64,000 bases of DNA, taken from DYRG01 sp041161065 (GTDB lineage Bacteria > Pseudomonadota > Gammaproteobacteria > Beggiatoales > Beggiatoaceae). The first letter of the stretch is position 1. Each line of letters begins with the position of its first letter. The stretch spans positions 62,001-126,000 of the forward strand of contig JBEAVE010000010.1 in NCBI GenBank assembly GCA_041161065.1, given 5' to 3'. A program made the position numbers and the translations under genes. Below, piece by piece: positions 57,499 to 64,000 of this stretch. Below the pieces are notes generated by a model. That model was not told where the DNA came from, made no database searches, and saw only the letters and a program-made list of their open reading frames with translations.

Positions 57499-59142
57499 AT
57501 GATTCAATCTTGGGAAATTTTAGAGCAACAATACGAAAATTTATTACAACATACCTTAAAAAATTTGCGGCTGGCAGAAAAGAAATCCTCTGCATCAGAA
57601 AAGGATCAAGCGATTTTACAGTTGATTACCCATATTGAATTTACATTAGAAGAATTGCACCCAGAAATTAAACGCCTAAAAAGCCAAGTTTCTATAAACA
57701 AACCGCAGGGTTTATATGGCATACCTTCTTTACCCAAACACCCGTTATTTGAAACCCCATTATTAGCGGAAGTTAAAATCCAATTAGCTAATAAAGGTGT
57801 TGAACCTTACACCGCCCCTATTATGTTTCAATCGGCAGCAGGTTTTGGGAAATCTTTATTAGCCGCACAGTTAGCTTATGATACTGATATTCAAGCACTT
57901 TTTCCAGATGGCATTTATTGGATTTCTTTAGGAAAAGAACCCGATATTGGAACACTTTATTTACGTTTGGCAGAAATGGCTGGGAAACCCACATTAGGTT
58001 TCTCAGATGAAGAACAAGCAGGTAATTATTTGCAAAGCATTTTTGCGGCTAAACGGGCATTGTTAATTTTAGATGATGCAAAGCTCATTGAACACATTGT
58101 TCCTTTCTATGATTTGGGCACGCAATGTCGATTGCTTGTCACCAGTACAGAAAAAAGTATTTTTGATTTCATTAAATTCAAATCGATGCACGCACTACTT
58201 TTTGAAATATCGCCTTTTAATATAGAACAATCTCAGCAATTGTTTGCGCATTTTGCACCACTTTCCTCAACTGAATTATTAGAAAGTTGTCAGGGTTCTC
58301 CTTTAGCATTGCAATTAGTTGCTGCAACTTTGGCGATTTCAGAAAATATTAAAGAATTAAATCAACGCTTAAATAACCCAGAAATGGATTTATCTGAGCA
58401 ATATCCGCCGTATTTGATGCAGGCTTTGCATTTGTATTTGGAAACATTGGGCGATGAAGGGGAATATTATTTAACCTTAGCTGTCTTTGCCGATTACACG
58501 CATATTCCTTTAACGGCGATTGCTATGTTTTGGAACAACTTGTTTAATTTATCTGAGAAACAAACTCAAGAAGAACTGGAGGCTTTTGCAGAGAAAGGAT
58601 TGGTTAATTTACACGATACTTATTTAAGTTTGCATAGCTTTCAACATGATTACATTCTTGATTTCTCAGATTTGGATAAACTTCAAGCACGGTTGTTATC
58701 TGCTTATGCACGCCAATGCCAACAAGGTTGGTTGAACGGCGTGAATGATGGTTATTATTATGATTATTTGTGCTATCATTTGTTTGCAGCAAAACGCAGT
58801 AAAGAAATCAAATCATTATTGCTCGATTTTGATTGGTTGAAACACAAACTAGAAGTTAGTTCATTACAATCCTTATTACGCGATTATGAATTCGTAACTG
58901 ATCCTGATTTGAAAGCGGTGCAACAAGCACTCTTTGATTCCGCCGCCGATATTATTCTCGATCCTACCCATTTAGCATTGCAATTGCTCAATAATTTATG
59001 GGAAAATTCGAGCAAAGATATTCAAAGTTTATTAAATCAAGCGCGCGAAATTTATCCCGCTTGGGAGCCTCCAATGCCTGATAATGATGAGGAAAGACGT
59101 TTTGCCGACAGTTTCTATAATCGTAGCCATGTCAAGAAATAA
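57499..59142 (+). CDS. STAND-class NTPase with NB-ARC domain, lacking a recognisable sensor
   Basis: A 547-residue protein. The N-terminal helical segment (about 1-75) could be an effector-associated domain. The NB-ARC core shows P-loop SAAGFGKS (112-119), Walker B RALLILDDA (~189), RNBS-B-like CRLLVTSTEKS and the GLPL-like CQGSPLALQLVA (~267). A winged-helix region (YYLTLAVFADYTHIPLTAI) follows, then a helical APAF1-like domain. Relatives continue into WD40 or TPR sensors after a PW-x-PP-type linker; here the chain stops just after AREIYPAWEPPMP. Its last 59 bp overlap folA in another frame. It may be a stress or antiviral sensor, or a degenerate one. Confidence 0.8.
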   Translation: MIQSWEILEQQYENLLQHTLKNLRLAEKKSSASEKDQAILQLITHIEFTLEELHPEIKRLKSQVSINKPQGLYGIPSLPKHPLFETPLLAEVKIQLANKGVEPYTAPIMFQSAAGFGKSLLAAQLAYDTDIQALFPDGIYWISLGKEPDIGTLYLRLAEMAGKPTLGFSDEEQAGNYLQSIFAAKRALLILDDAKLIEHIVPFYDLGTQCRLLVTSTEKSIFDFIKFKSMHALLFEISPFNIEQSQQLFAHFAPLSSTELLESCQGSPLALQLVAATLAISENIKELNQRLNNPEMDLSEQYPPYLMQALHLYLETLGDEGEYYLTLAVFADYTHIPLTAIAMFWNNLFNLSEKQTQEELEAFAEKGLVNLHDTYLSLHSFQHDYILDFSDLDKLQARLLSAYARQCQQGWLNGVNDGYYYDYLCYHLFAAKRSKEIKSLLLDFDWLKHKLEVSSLQSLLRDYEFVTDPDLKAVQQALFDSAADIILDPTHLALQLLNNLWENSSKDIQSLLNQAREIYPAWEPPMPDNDEERRFADSFYNRSHVKK

Positions 59143-59575
59143 TGTTATTGGGTTTCAAAATCGATTGCCTTGGCATTTGCCAGCTGATTTGAAATACTTT
59201 AAACAACTGACCCTCAATAAAACCGTTGTCATGGGAAGAAAAACCTTTGAATCAATTGGCAAGCCTTTACCCCAACGTGAAAATATTATTGTGAGTCGAC
59301 AGCCTATTTCTATTGAGGGCTGCAAAGTCATTTCAAATCTTAAAGAACTTCCTTTTGAAAAAGAGATTATGATGATAGGTGGTGCTCAAATTTATACTTT
59401 GGCTCTTCCTATCGTTAATGATTTGTATATTACTTGGGTTGAAGGGGAATTTAAGGGAGATACGTTCTTTCCAGAAATTGATTTTAATCAGTGGAAAATG
59501 ATCAATATTGAATCGTATTTGCCCGATGAGAAAAACCTTTTTCCTTATCACTTTGCACATTACCAAAGAATATAA
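59084..59575 (+). CDS. folA: Dihydrofolate reductase
   Basis: A 163-residue enzyme that reduces dihydrofolate with NADPH. Core motifs are VSIIVAMSRNNVIGFQNRLPWHLPADLKYF (active-site Trp; acidic residue in ADLK), VVMGRKTFESIG, NIIVSRQ and IMMIGGAQIY. ATG 59084 lies inside the upstream NTPase gene without a ribosome site. A TTG at 59102, 8 nt after GAGGA, would give MPTVSIIVAMS and may be the true start. The gene is followed after 2 nt by ygfB. Confidence 0.95.
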   Translation: MMRKDVLPTVSIIVAMSRNNVIGFQNRLPWHLPADLKYFKQLTLNKTVVMGRKTFESIGKPLPQRENIIVSRQPISIEGCKVISNLKELPFEKEIMMIGGAQIYTLALPIVNDLYITWVEGEFKGDTFFPEIDFNQWKMINIESYLPDEKNLFPYHFAHYQRI

Positions 59576-59577
59576 CT

Positions 59578-60102
59578 ATGTTATCACTGTATGCTAAATT
59601 ACAATCTGCTTTGCAAGAAACCACTAGTTTAATTGAACTCTCTGAATTACATGGATTTTTTACAGGTTTGCTGTGTTTCAAACAGAAAATTGTTTTAACC
59701 GATTGGCAATTTCAATTGGGTGAAGCATCAGAACTTTCTGAAAGTAATGAACAAGCCATTAATTTATTTCAAAAACTCTTAGATGCTACAAGAGAGCAAC
59801 TCAAATCGACAGAGTTTGAATTTATTTTATTATTACCACCAGATGACGCTTTGTTATCTCAACGATTACAAGCATTACAAGATTGGTGTCAAGGTTTTTT
59901 ATATGGTGTGGGGGTTGGAAAACCCAAAAACGATCATTTTACCTTAATTGAACAAGAATTTATTAGTGATGTTTCAACTTTCTCTCAAAGATTGCTCAAT
60001 GATTGTGTAGAAAATAATGATAACGAAAATGCTTATGTTGAATTAGTGGAATATTTGAGAGCTGGGGTTTTTAATTTGTATGAAGAAAAGTTCGGGCATT
60101 AA
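59578..60102 (+). CDS. ygfB: YgfB/UPF0149 family protein
   Basis: A 174-residue all-helical protein of the UPF0149 family. Typical segments are SELHGFFTGLLC, LQALQDWCQGFLYGVGVG and YVELVEYLRAGVFNLYEE. In gammaproteobacteria it usually precedes pepP and ubiH. Here pepP overlaps its end by 23 nt, keeping that order. Its molecular role is poorly known. Confidence 0.92.
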   Translation: MLSLYAKLQSALQETTSLIELSELHGFFTGLLCFKQKIVLTDWQFQLGEASELSESNEQAINLFQKLLDATREQLKSTEFEFILLLPPDDALLSQRLQALQDWCQGFLYGVGVGKPKNDHFTLIEQEFISDVSTFSQRLLNDCVENNDNENAYVELVEYLRAGVFNLYEEKFGH

Positions 60103-61426
60103 TCAAGCTCTTTTTGCGCAACGTCGCCAACATTTGATTGCAAAAATGCTTGATAATAGTATTGCAATTGTTTTTAACGCACCCTTAAAACAACGTAATG
60201 CAAATGTGTTTTATCCTTATCGTTCAGATAGTGATTTTTATTATTTGACAGGATTTGATGAACCCAATGCATTAATGGTATTGCTTCCGCAGCGAGAAAG
60301 TGGTGAATATTTGTTATTTTGCCAAGAAAGGAATATTGAACAAGAACGTATTTCAGGAGAGCGTATTGGATTAGAGAACGCTTGTTTAATTTATGGTGCA
60401 GATGATGCGTTTCCTTTTACGGATATTGATGATATTTTAACGGGGTTACTAGAAAGTAGAGAACAGCTTTATTATTCATTAGGAAAATACCCTGAGTTTG
60501 ATAGGCAAGTTTTAGATTGGTTGAATCAATTAAAAAAGCAAATTCCCAATGGTTCAAATCCTCCTTTGGAATTGGTGCAAGTGGATCGGTTAATTGGTGA
60601 TTTACGATTGATTAAAGATTCAGAGGAAATTGTTTGTATTCGTGAAGCAGTTAATTTGAGTTGTCATGCCTTAAAAAATGCCATGAAAAAGTGTCGAGAA
60701 AATAGTAAAGAATATGAAATGGTGGCGCAATTGAAATATGATATTTTAAGAAAGGGGGCGCAATTAGCTTTTCCTCCAATGGTTGCAAGTGGAAAAAATG
60801 CTTGTATTTTTCATTACAACGCCCATCATTCGACTTTAAAAAATGGAGAATTAATTTTAGTTGATGTGGGTGCAGAATATGATTTCTATGCTTCAGATGT
60901 TTCTCGAACTTTTCCTATCAATGGGAAGTTTTCTAAAGCGCAAAGAATTTTATATGAAATTGTTTTGAATGCGCGGCAGGCGGCGTTGGAGGAAATTAAA
61001 CCTCAAAAACATTGGAATGAACCCCATCAAGCGGCAATGTGGGTTTTAACGCAGGGTTTGAAAGAGGCTGGATTATTGATAGGAAAAGTTTCGCAACTCT
61101 TTGAAGAAGAAGCCTATTTACGGTTTTTTCAACATCGAACGGGGCATTGGTTGGGATTAGATGTTCACGATAGTGGAAGTTACAAAGTTGCTCAACAATG
61201 GCGGCAATTTGAAACCAACATGGTATTATCCATCGAACCAGCATTATATATATCTGATAATCAAGAAGATATTGCGCCAGAATTTTGGAATATAGGTATT
61301 CGGATTGAAGATAATATTTTAGTGACAGAAACCGGTTATGAAATCCTTTCTAAAAGCCTGCCGACCACTATCAATGAAATAGAGCAATTCCTCAGCCGCC
61401 CGTGTGATTCATATAACGAAAAATAA
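60080..61426 (+). CDS. pepP: Xaa-Pro aminopeptidase (aminopeptidase P)
   Basis: A 448-residue di-Mn peptidase that removes N-terminal residues before Pro. The N-terminal creatinase-like domain includes NANVFYPYRSDSDFYYLTGF. The pita-bread domain holds ligands in LILVDVGAEYDFYASDVSRTF (two Asp), the His in HRTGHWLGLDVHD, and Glu residues in LSIEPALYI and GIRIEDNIL. The length matches E. coli PepP (441). The start lies within ygfB; the last 35 bp overlap moaA on the other strand. Confidence 0.96.
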   Translation: MKKSSGINQALFAQRRQHLIAKMLDNSIAIVFNAPLKQRNANVFYPYRSDSDFYYLTGFDEPNALMVLLPQRESGEYLLFCQERNIEQERISGERIGLENACLIYGADDAFPFTDIDDILTGLLESREQLYYSLGKYPEFDRQVLDWLNQLKKQIPNGSNPPLELVQVDRLIGDLRLIKDSEEIVCIREAVNLSCHALKNAMKKCRENSKEYEMVAQLKYDILRKGAQLAFPPMVASGKNACIFHYNAHHSTLKNGELILVDVGAEYDFYASDVSRTFPINGKFSKAQRILYEIVLNARQAALEEIKPQKHWNEPHQAAMWVLTQGLKEAGLLIGKVSQLFEEEAYLRFFQHRTGHWLGLDVHDSGSYKVAQQWRQFETNMVLSIEPALYISDNQEDIAPEFWNIGIRIEDNILVTETGYEILSKSLPTTINEIEQFLSRPCDSYNEK

Positions 61427-62384
61427 GCGGTTGCTCTGCTAAATTGAAATCATGACCTTGCGGTTTTAAGTGCATAGATTCAATTAAAGTTTGCTCTAAT
61501 TTTGCTTGATCATTTGGGTAAGTTCTAACAATGTTTCTTAAATCTACTGAATGTTCTTGTCCTAAACATAATAATAAGCGTCCTTCGGCTGTTAATCTTA
61601 CTCGATTACAGGTTTCACAGAAATTGTGGCTGTGTGGTGAAATGAAACCAATTTTGTTTGATGTTCCAATGATTTGATAATAAGTTGCGGGACCGCCAGA
61701 CGTTTCTGAAAGAGCTGTTAAATCAAAGTGTTGCTGTAAATCTTGCAAAACTTCATCACTTGAATAAAAGACTGCTTCTCGATCATGATCTGACATTAAA
61801 CCCAGCGGCATTTCTTCAATAAAAGTAATATCTAAATCTTCACGAAGAGCGAAATTCACCAAATCAATAATTTCATCAGCATTTCGATGTTTCATAATGA
61901 CCGAATTTATTTTAATGCGTTTGAAACCGACTTGTTTGGCTTGTTGAATACCCGCTAAAACATCTGACAAACGTCCGGTTCGAGTAATTTTTTGAAAGCG
62001 ATCGGCTTTTAAGGTATCTAAACTAATATTCAAACGTTTTACGCCACTATTTTTTAAGTTTTGCGCGATATTTTTCAACTGCGATCCATTGGTTGTTAAA
62101 ACTAACTCTTTCAAACCGTTTAATTGGCTAAGTTTCTCAAACAACCATAAAATATTTCTTCTCACTAAAGGTTCACCGCCGGTAATACGAATTTTCTCAA
62201 CGCCTAATTGAACAAAAGCCTGCGCAATTTGGAAGATTTCCTCTAAAGAAAGGATTTGATGGCGTGAAAGAAACTGCATTTTTTCGTCCATACAATAGAC
62301 ACACCGAAAATCGCAGCGATCCGTGACTGAAATTCGCAAATAATTTACCCGCCGCCCAAAATTATCCACTAATTGATTTTTCAT
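61392..62384 (-). CDS. moaA: GTP 3',8-cyclase MoaA
   Basis: A 330-residue radical-SAM enzyme of molybdopterin synthesis. The SAM cluster is CDFRCVYC (Cys24, 28 and 31). The second 4Fe-4S site is in FCETCNRVRLTAEGRLLLC. The essential C-terminal Gly-Gly is present (MNHTGG). GGEPLVR near residue 70 and NISLDTL are family-typical. moaB-E are not in the window. It diverges from lexA. Confidence 0.96.
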   Translation of the reverse strand: MKNQLVDNFGRRVNYLRISVTDRCDFRCVYCMDEKMQFLSRHQILSLEEIFQIAQAFVQLGVEKIRITGGEPLVRRNILWLFEKLSQLNGLKELVLTTNGSQLKNIAQNLKNSGVKRLNISLDTLKADRFQKITRTGRLSDVLAGIQQAKQVGFKRIKINSVIMKHRNADEIIDLVNFALREDLDITFIEEMPLGLMSDHDREAVFYSSDEVLQDLQQHFDLTALSETSGGPATYYQIIGTSNKIGFISPHSHNFCETCNRVRLTAEGRLLLCLGQEHSVDLRNIVRTYPNDQAKLEQTLIESMHLKPQGHDFNLAEQPLIFRYMNHTGG

Positions 62385-62460
62385 TGTTTTTTATACCTTG
62401 ACAGCACGCCGAAAATTAAAGAAACTTACCCGTACAACTTAAAACAACCGTTCAACTGTT

Positions 62461-63099
62461 ATGAATGCGCTCACTGATAAACAATTAGCTGTTTTGCGCT
62501 GCATTGCCCAGAGTTTGCGCAATCACGCGCCGCCAACTCGCCAAGAATTAGCGGATAAATTAGGTTTTAGTTCGCCCAACGCCGCGCAGCAACATTTGAA
62601 AGCCCTTGAACGCAAAGGCATGATCGCGTTAGATGATCACAAAAAATCGCGCGGGATTCGTTTGTTAGCAGCGGGCGAAGAAATCGTTTTTGAAAAGACT
62701 TCTTATCCCCAACGTTTGCCCGTTATTGGACGGGTGGCGGCGGGTTTGCCTATTTTATCAGAAACCAATATTGAAACCTATTATGAAGTCAATGGCGTAT
62801 TTCAAGCGGATTACTTATTACGGGTTTTTGGCGAAAGTATGAAAGACGCGGGAATATTTGACGGCGATTTGTTGGCGGTAAAGAACTTTCAAATGATTCC
62901 TCGCAATCGTGCAATCGTAGTTGCTCGACTAAATGAAGAAGTGACGGTTAAACGTTTCTTTCGTAAAAACGCCCACGATCCTATGATTTATTTATTACCT
63001 GAAAACCGCGATCCTCATTATCAACCTATTTCTGTTGATTTACGCACGCAACCCTTTCATATTGAAGGGCTAGGTGTGGGCGTTATTCGCCAGTTCTAA
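62461..63099 (+). CDS. lexA: LexA repressor
   Basis: A 212-residue SOS repressor. A winged-helix N-terminus (LTDKQLAVLRCIAQSLRN, PTRQELADKLGFSSPNAAQQHLKAL) precedes the S24 protease domain. The cleavage site is the Ala-Gly in GRVAAGLP (~96-97). The catalytic Ser lies in GESMKDAGIFDGD (~125) and the Lys in VTVKRFF (~163). I did not find the E. coli-type CTGT-N8-ACAG box in the 76-bp promoter. No clear ribosome-binding site precedes the ATG. Confidence 0.95.
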   Translation: MNALTDKQLAVLRCIAQSLRNHAPPTRQELADKLGFSSPNAAQQHLKALERKGMIALDDHKKSRGIRLLAAGEEIVFEKTSYPQRLPVIGRVAAGLPILSETNIETYYEVNGVFQADYLLRVFGESMKDAGIFDGDLLAVKNFQMIPRNRAIVVARLNEEVTVKRFFRKNAHDPMIYLLPENRDPHYQPISVDLRTQPFHIEGLGVGVIRQF

Positions 63100-63116
63100 T
63101 CCATCGGAGAAATCAA

Positions 63117-63326
63117 ATGCCACCTAATCCATCTAATCAACAAGCGAAAGCCTATATCGTCGTTTGTGAATCCCAACTTGCAACCCTAGAAACCCGTGTA
63201 ATGGAACTCATTTTGAAAGGCTATCGCCCGCACGGTTCTCTCAGTATTCAAGAAGAACATAGCGAAATCTATTTCTATCAACCCATGCTTCATAAAAACG
63301 TTATGATGCCGCCTTCTTCCTCTTAA
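63117..63326 (+). CDS. Small DUF1737-like protein
   Basis: A 69-residue protein with GGAGA 7 nt before its ATG. The pattern YIVVCESQLATLETRVMELILKGYRPHGSLSI followed by IYFYQPML is the DUF1737 fold: a strand, a helix, and a G-(Y/W)-x-P-x-G-(S/G) turn. It is often a short stand-alone protein of unknown function. It lies 17 nt after lexA and directly abuts the next gene. Confidence 0.75.
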   Translation: MPPNPSNQQAKAYIVVCESQLATLETRVMELILKGYRPHGSLSIQEEHSEIYFYQPMLHKNVMMPPSSS

Positions 63327-64000
63327 ATGAAATCCTTTTCTCAACAAGATTCAATACCGCCTTTATTTACTGGGGCGGTGTTATTATTTTGGGGTTGGCA
63401 AACTGAAACTTTTTGGTTTGCTGTGCCGATGGCTTTTTTGCTGGAAATTCATCATCTTATAAAAACAAGATGGAATTTTCCTGAAAAGAGTTTCTATCGT
63501 ATTTCTGAATTAACCACGCTCTTATTACTTATCTTTGCGGTTTATTGGATTTCTAAAAATATAACCGACGGTTTGTTCGAATTATTACGATGGTTTCCAG
63601 TATTATTATTTCTTTTAATTTTAATTCAAACTTATTCAGCACTTCAACGAATTCCTCTAGCGGCGTTGTTTATGTCATTGCGAAGCATTCCTCGTGAGGA
63701 ATTTATTGGATCACCTTATATCAATATTTCTTATCCTTATTTGGTCATTTGTTTAGTTTCTGCTTCAACCCCTAAAAATAGCACTTTCTTTTATGGATTA
63801 GCTTTCTTTACATTATGGGGATTGTTCTATTGGCGTTCTCAACGGTTCTCTCTTATAACGTGGTTTTGTTTGCTCAGTTTTGCAATCGGATTAGGATTTG
63901 TTGGACAACACGGTTTATCAAATCTCCAAAACAAAATTGAAGAATGGGCAATGAAATGGTTAGAAAGTCGCTGGCAAGATCGCGATCCTTACAAACAACG
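63327..64000 (+). CDS. N-terminal part of a multipass membrane protein, probably transglutaminase-like (3' end outside window)
   Basis: ATG 63327 directly follows the upstream TAA and the frame is open to the last base, giving about 224 residues. Five or six TM segments are seen (for example GAVLLFWGWQTETFWFAVPM, LTTLLLLIFAVYWI, WFPVLLFLLILIQTYSAL and SLITWFCLLSFAIGLGFVG). The end, WLESRWQDRDPYKQ, recalls the linker before the transglutaminase domain in related large membrane proteins (WRDRDPYR-like). That assignment is from memory; the catalytic part is not in the window. Confidence 0.6.
   Translation, partial: MKSFSQQDSIPPLFTGAVLLFWGWQTETFWFAVPMAFLLEIHHLIKTRWNFPEKSFYRISELTTLLLLIFAVYWISKNITDGLFELLRWFPVLLFLLILIQTYSALQRIPLAALFMSLRSIPREEFIGSPYINISYPYLVICLVSASTPKNSTFFYGLAFFTLWGLFYWRSQRFSLITWFCLLSFAIGLGFVGQHGLSNLQNKIEEWAMKWLESRWQDRDPYKQ

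Noticed and set aside
62385..62460. SOS box in front of lexA
   Set aside because: No CTGT-N8-ACAG-type palindrome; a TTGACA at 62398 has no -10 at the right distance.
1..64000. tRNA, rRNA, CRISPR array, intact insertion sequence or prophage
   Set aside because: I read the spacers for cloverleaf-like, regularly spaced repeat or transposase signals and saw none that hold up.

Overview
The window looks like chromosome from a moderately AT-rich gammaproteobacterium. The gene set points that way: TamA/TamB, Pal/CpoB, MlaF, UbiU, PrmB, YgfB with PepP, a QseBC-type two-component pair, PpnP and ComM. A class I phosphoribulokinase implies a Calvin cycle, and there are two nine-heme cytochromes, a BLUF photoreceptor, a STAND (NB-ARC) NTPase and large surface proteins. 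Together these resemble sulfur-oxidising Thiotrichales/Beggiatoaceae. That placement is inference from gene content; no rRNA or other decisive taxonomic marker is present. I saw no tRNA, rRNA, CRISPR array, intact insertion sequence or prophage.

Layout. 1-4.5 kb: tamA-tamB (minus; tamB runs off the left edge), diverging from a CbiM-like permease gene. 5.2-7.1 kb: a purine-rich spacer with a doubtful small ORF, then comM. 7.2-13.7 kb (minus): leuB-ppnP, gcvH-gcvPA, and a chemoreceptor with seven HAMP units. 13.8-18.5 kb (minus): prkB, a TgpA-type transglutaminase and a GH57 glycosidase. 18.6-25.3 kb: prmB, cpoB-pal, a TonB-dependent receptor, an uncharacterised cytosolic protein and proB. 25.3-31.2 kb: an AT-rich operon downstream of proB encoding a GspF-type platform, L/N-, O/M- and P/C-like alignment proteins and two pilin-like proteins that share an ectodomain. 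No assembly ATPase or secretin gene is in the window.

31.4-39.2 kb: an amino-acid permease, a lone mlaF, a lone ubiU, a small ORF, psiE, then a tight operon of BLUF protein, Nit amidase, CpdA-like phosphodiesterase and fructosamine-kinase-like protein, meeting a DUF1624 acyltransferase. 39.3-44.3 kb: a 1237-residue secreted repeat protein and serA. 44.3-52.1 kb: a QseC/QseB-like pair diverging from two tandem nonaheme cytochromes, then an RCC1-like secreted protein. The promoter between the regulator and the cytochromes carries an 11-bp-spaced TTAA direct repeat just upstream of a perfect TATAAT.

52.2-64 kb: a small winged-helix gene with iteron-like 22-bp repeats upstream, crcB, two uncharacterised envelope genes, rfbC-rfbD, a STAND NTPase overlapping folA, ygfB-pepP, moaA, lexA, a DUF1737 gene and the start of a membrane protein that runs off the right edge. 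Several spacers between convergent genes hold palindromic elements: a 93-bp element with 10-bp terminal inverted repeats, a family of hairpins resembling REP sequences, and terminators.

Best candidates for something new: (i) the locus of TCS, tandem nonaheme cytochromes and RCC1-like protein, with its putative operator, shared module and signs of gene conversion; (ii) the pilus/T2SS-like operon with paired pilins sharing one ectodomain; (iii) the chemoreceptor with alternating HAMP units and a doubled sensor; (iv) the BLUF-phosphodiesterase operon; (v) the sensor-less STAND NTPase.
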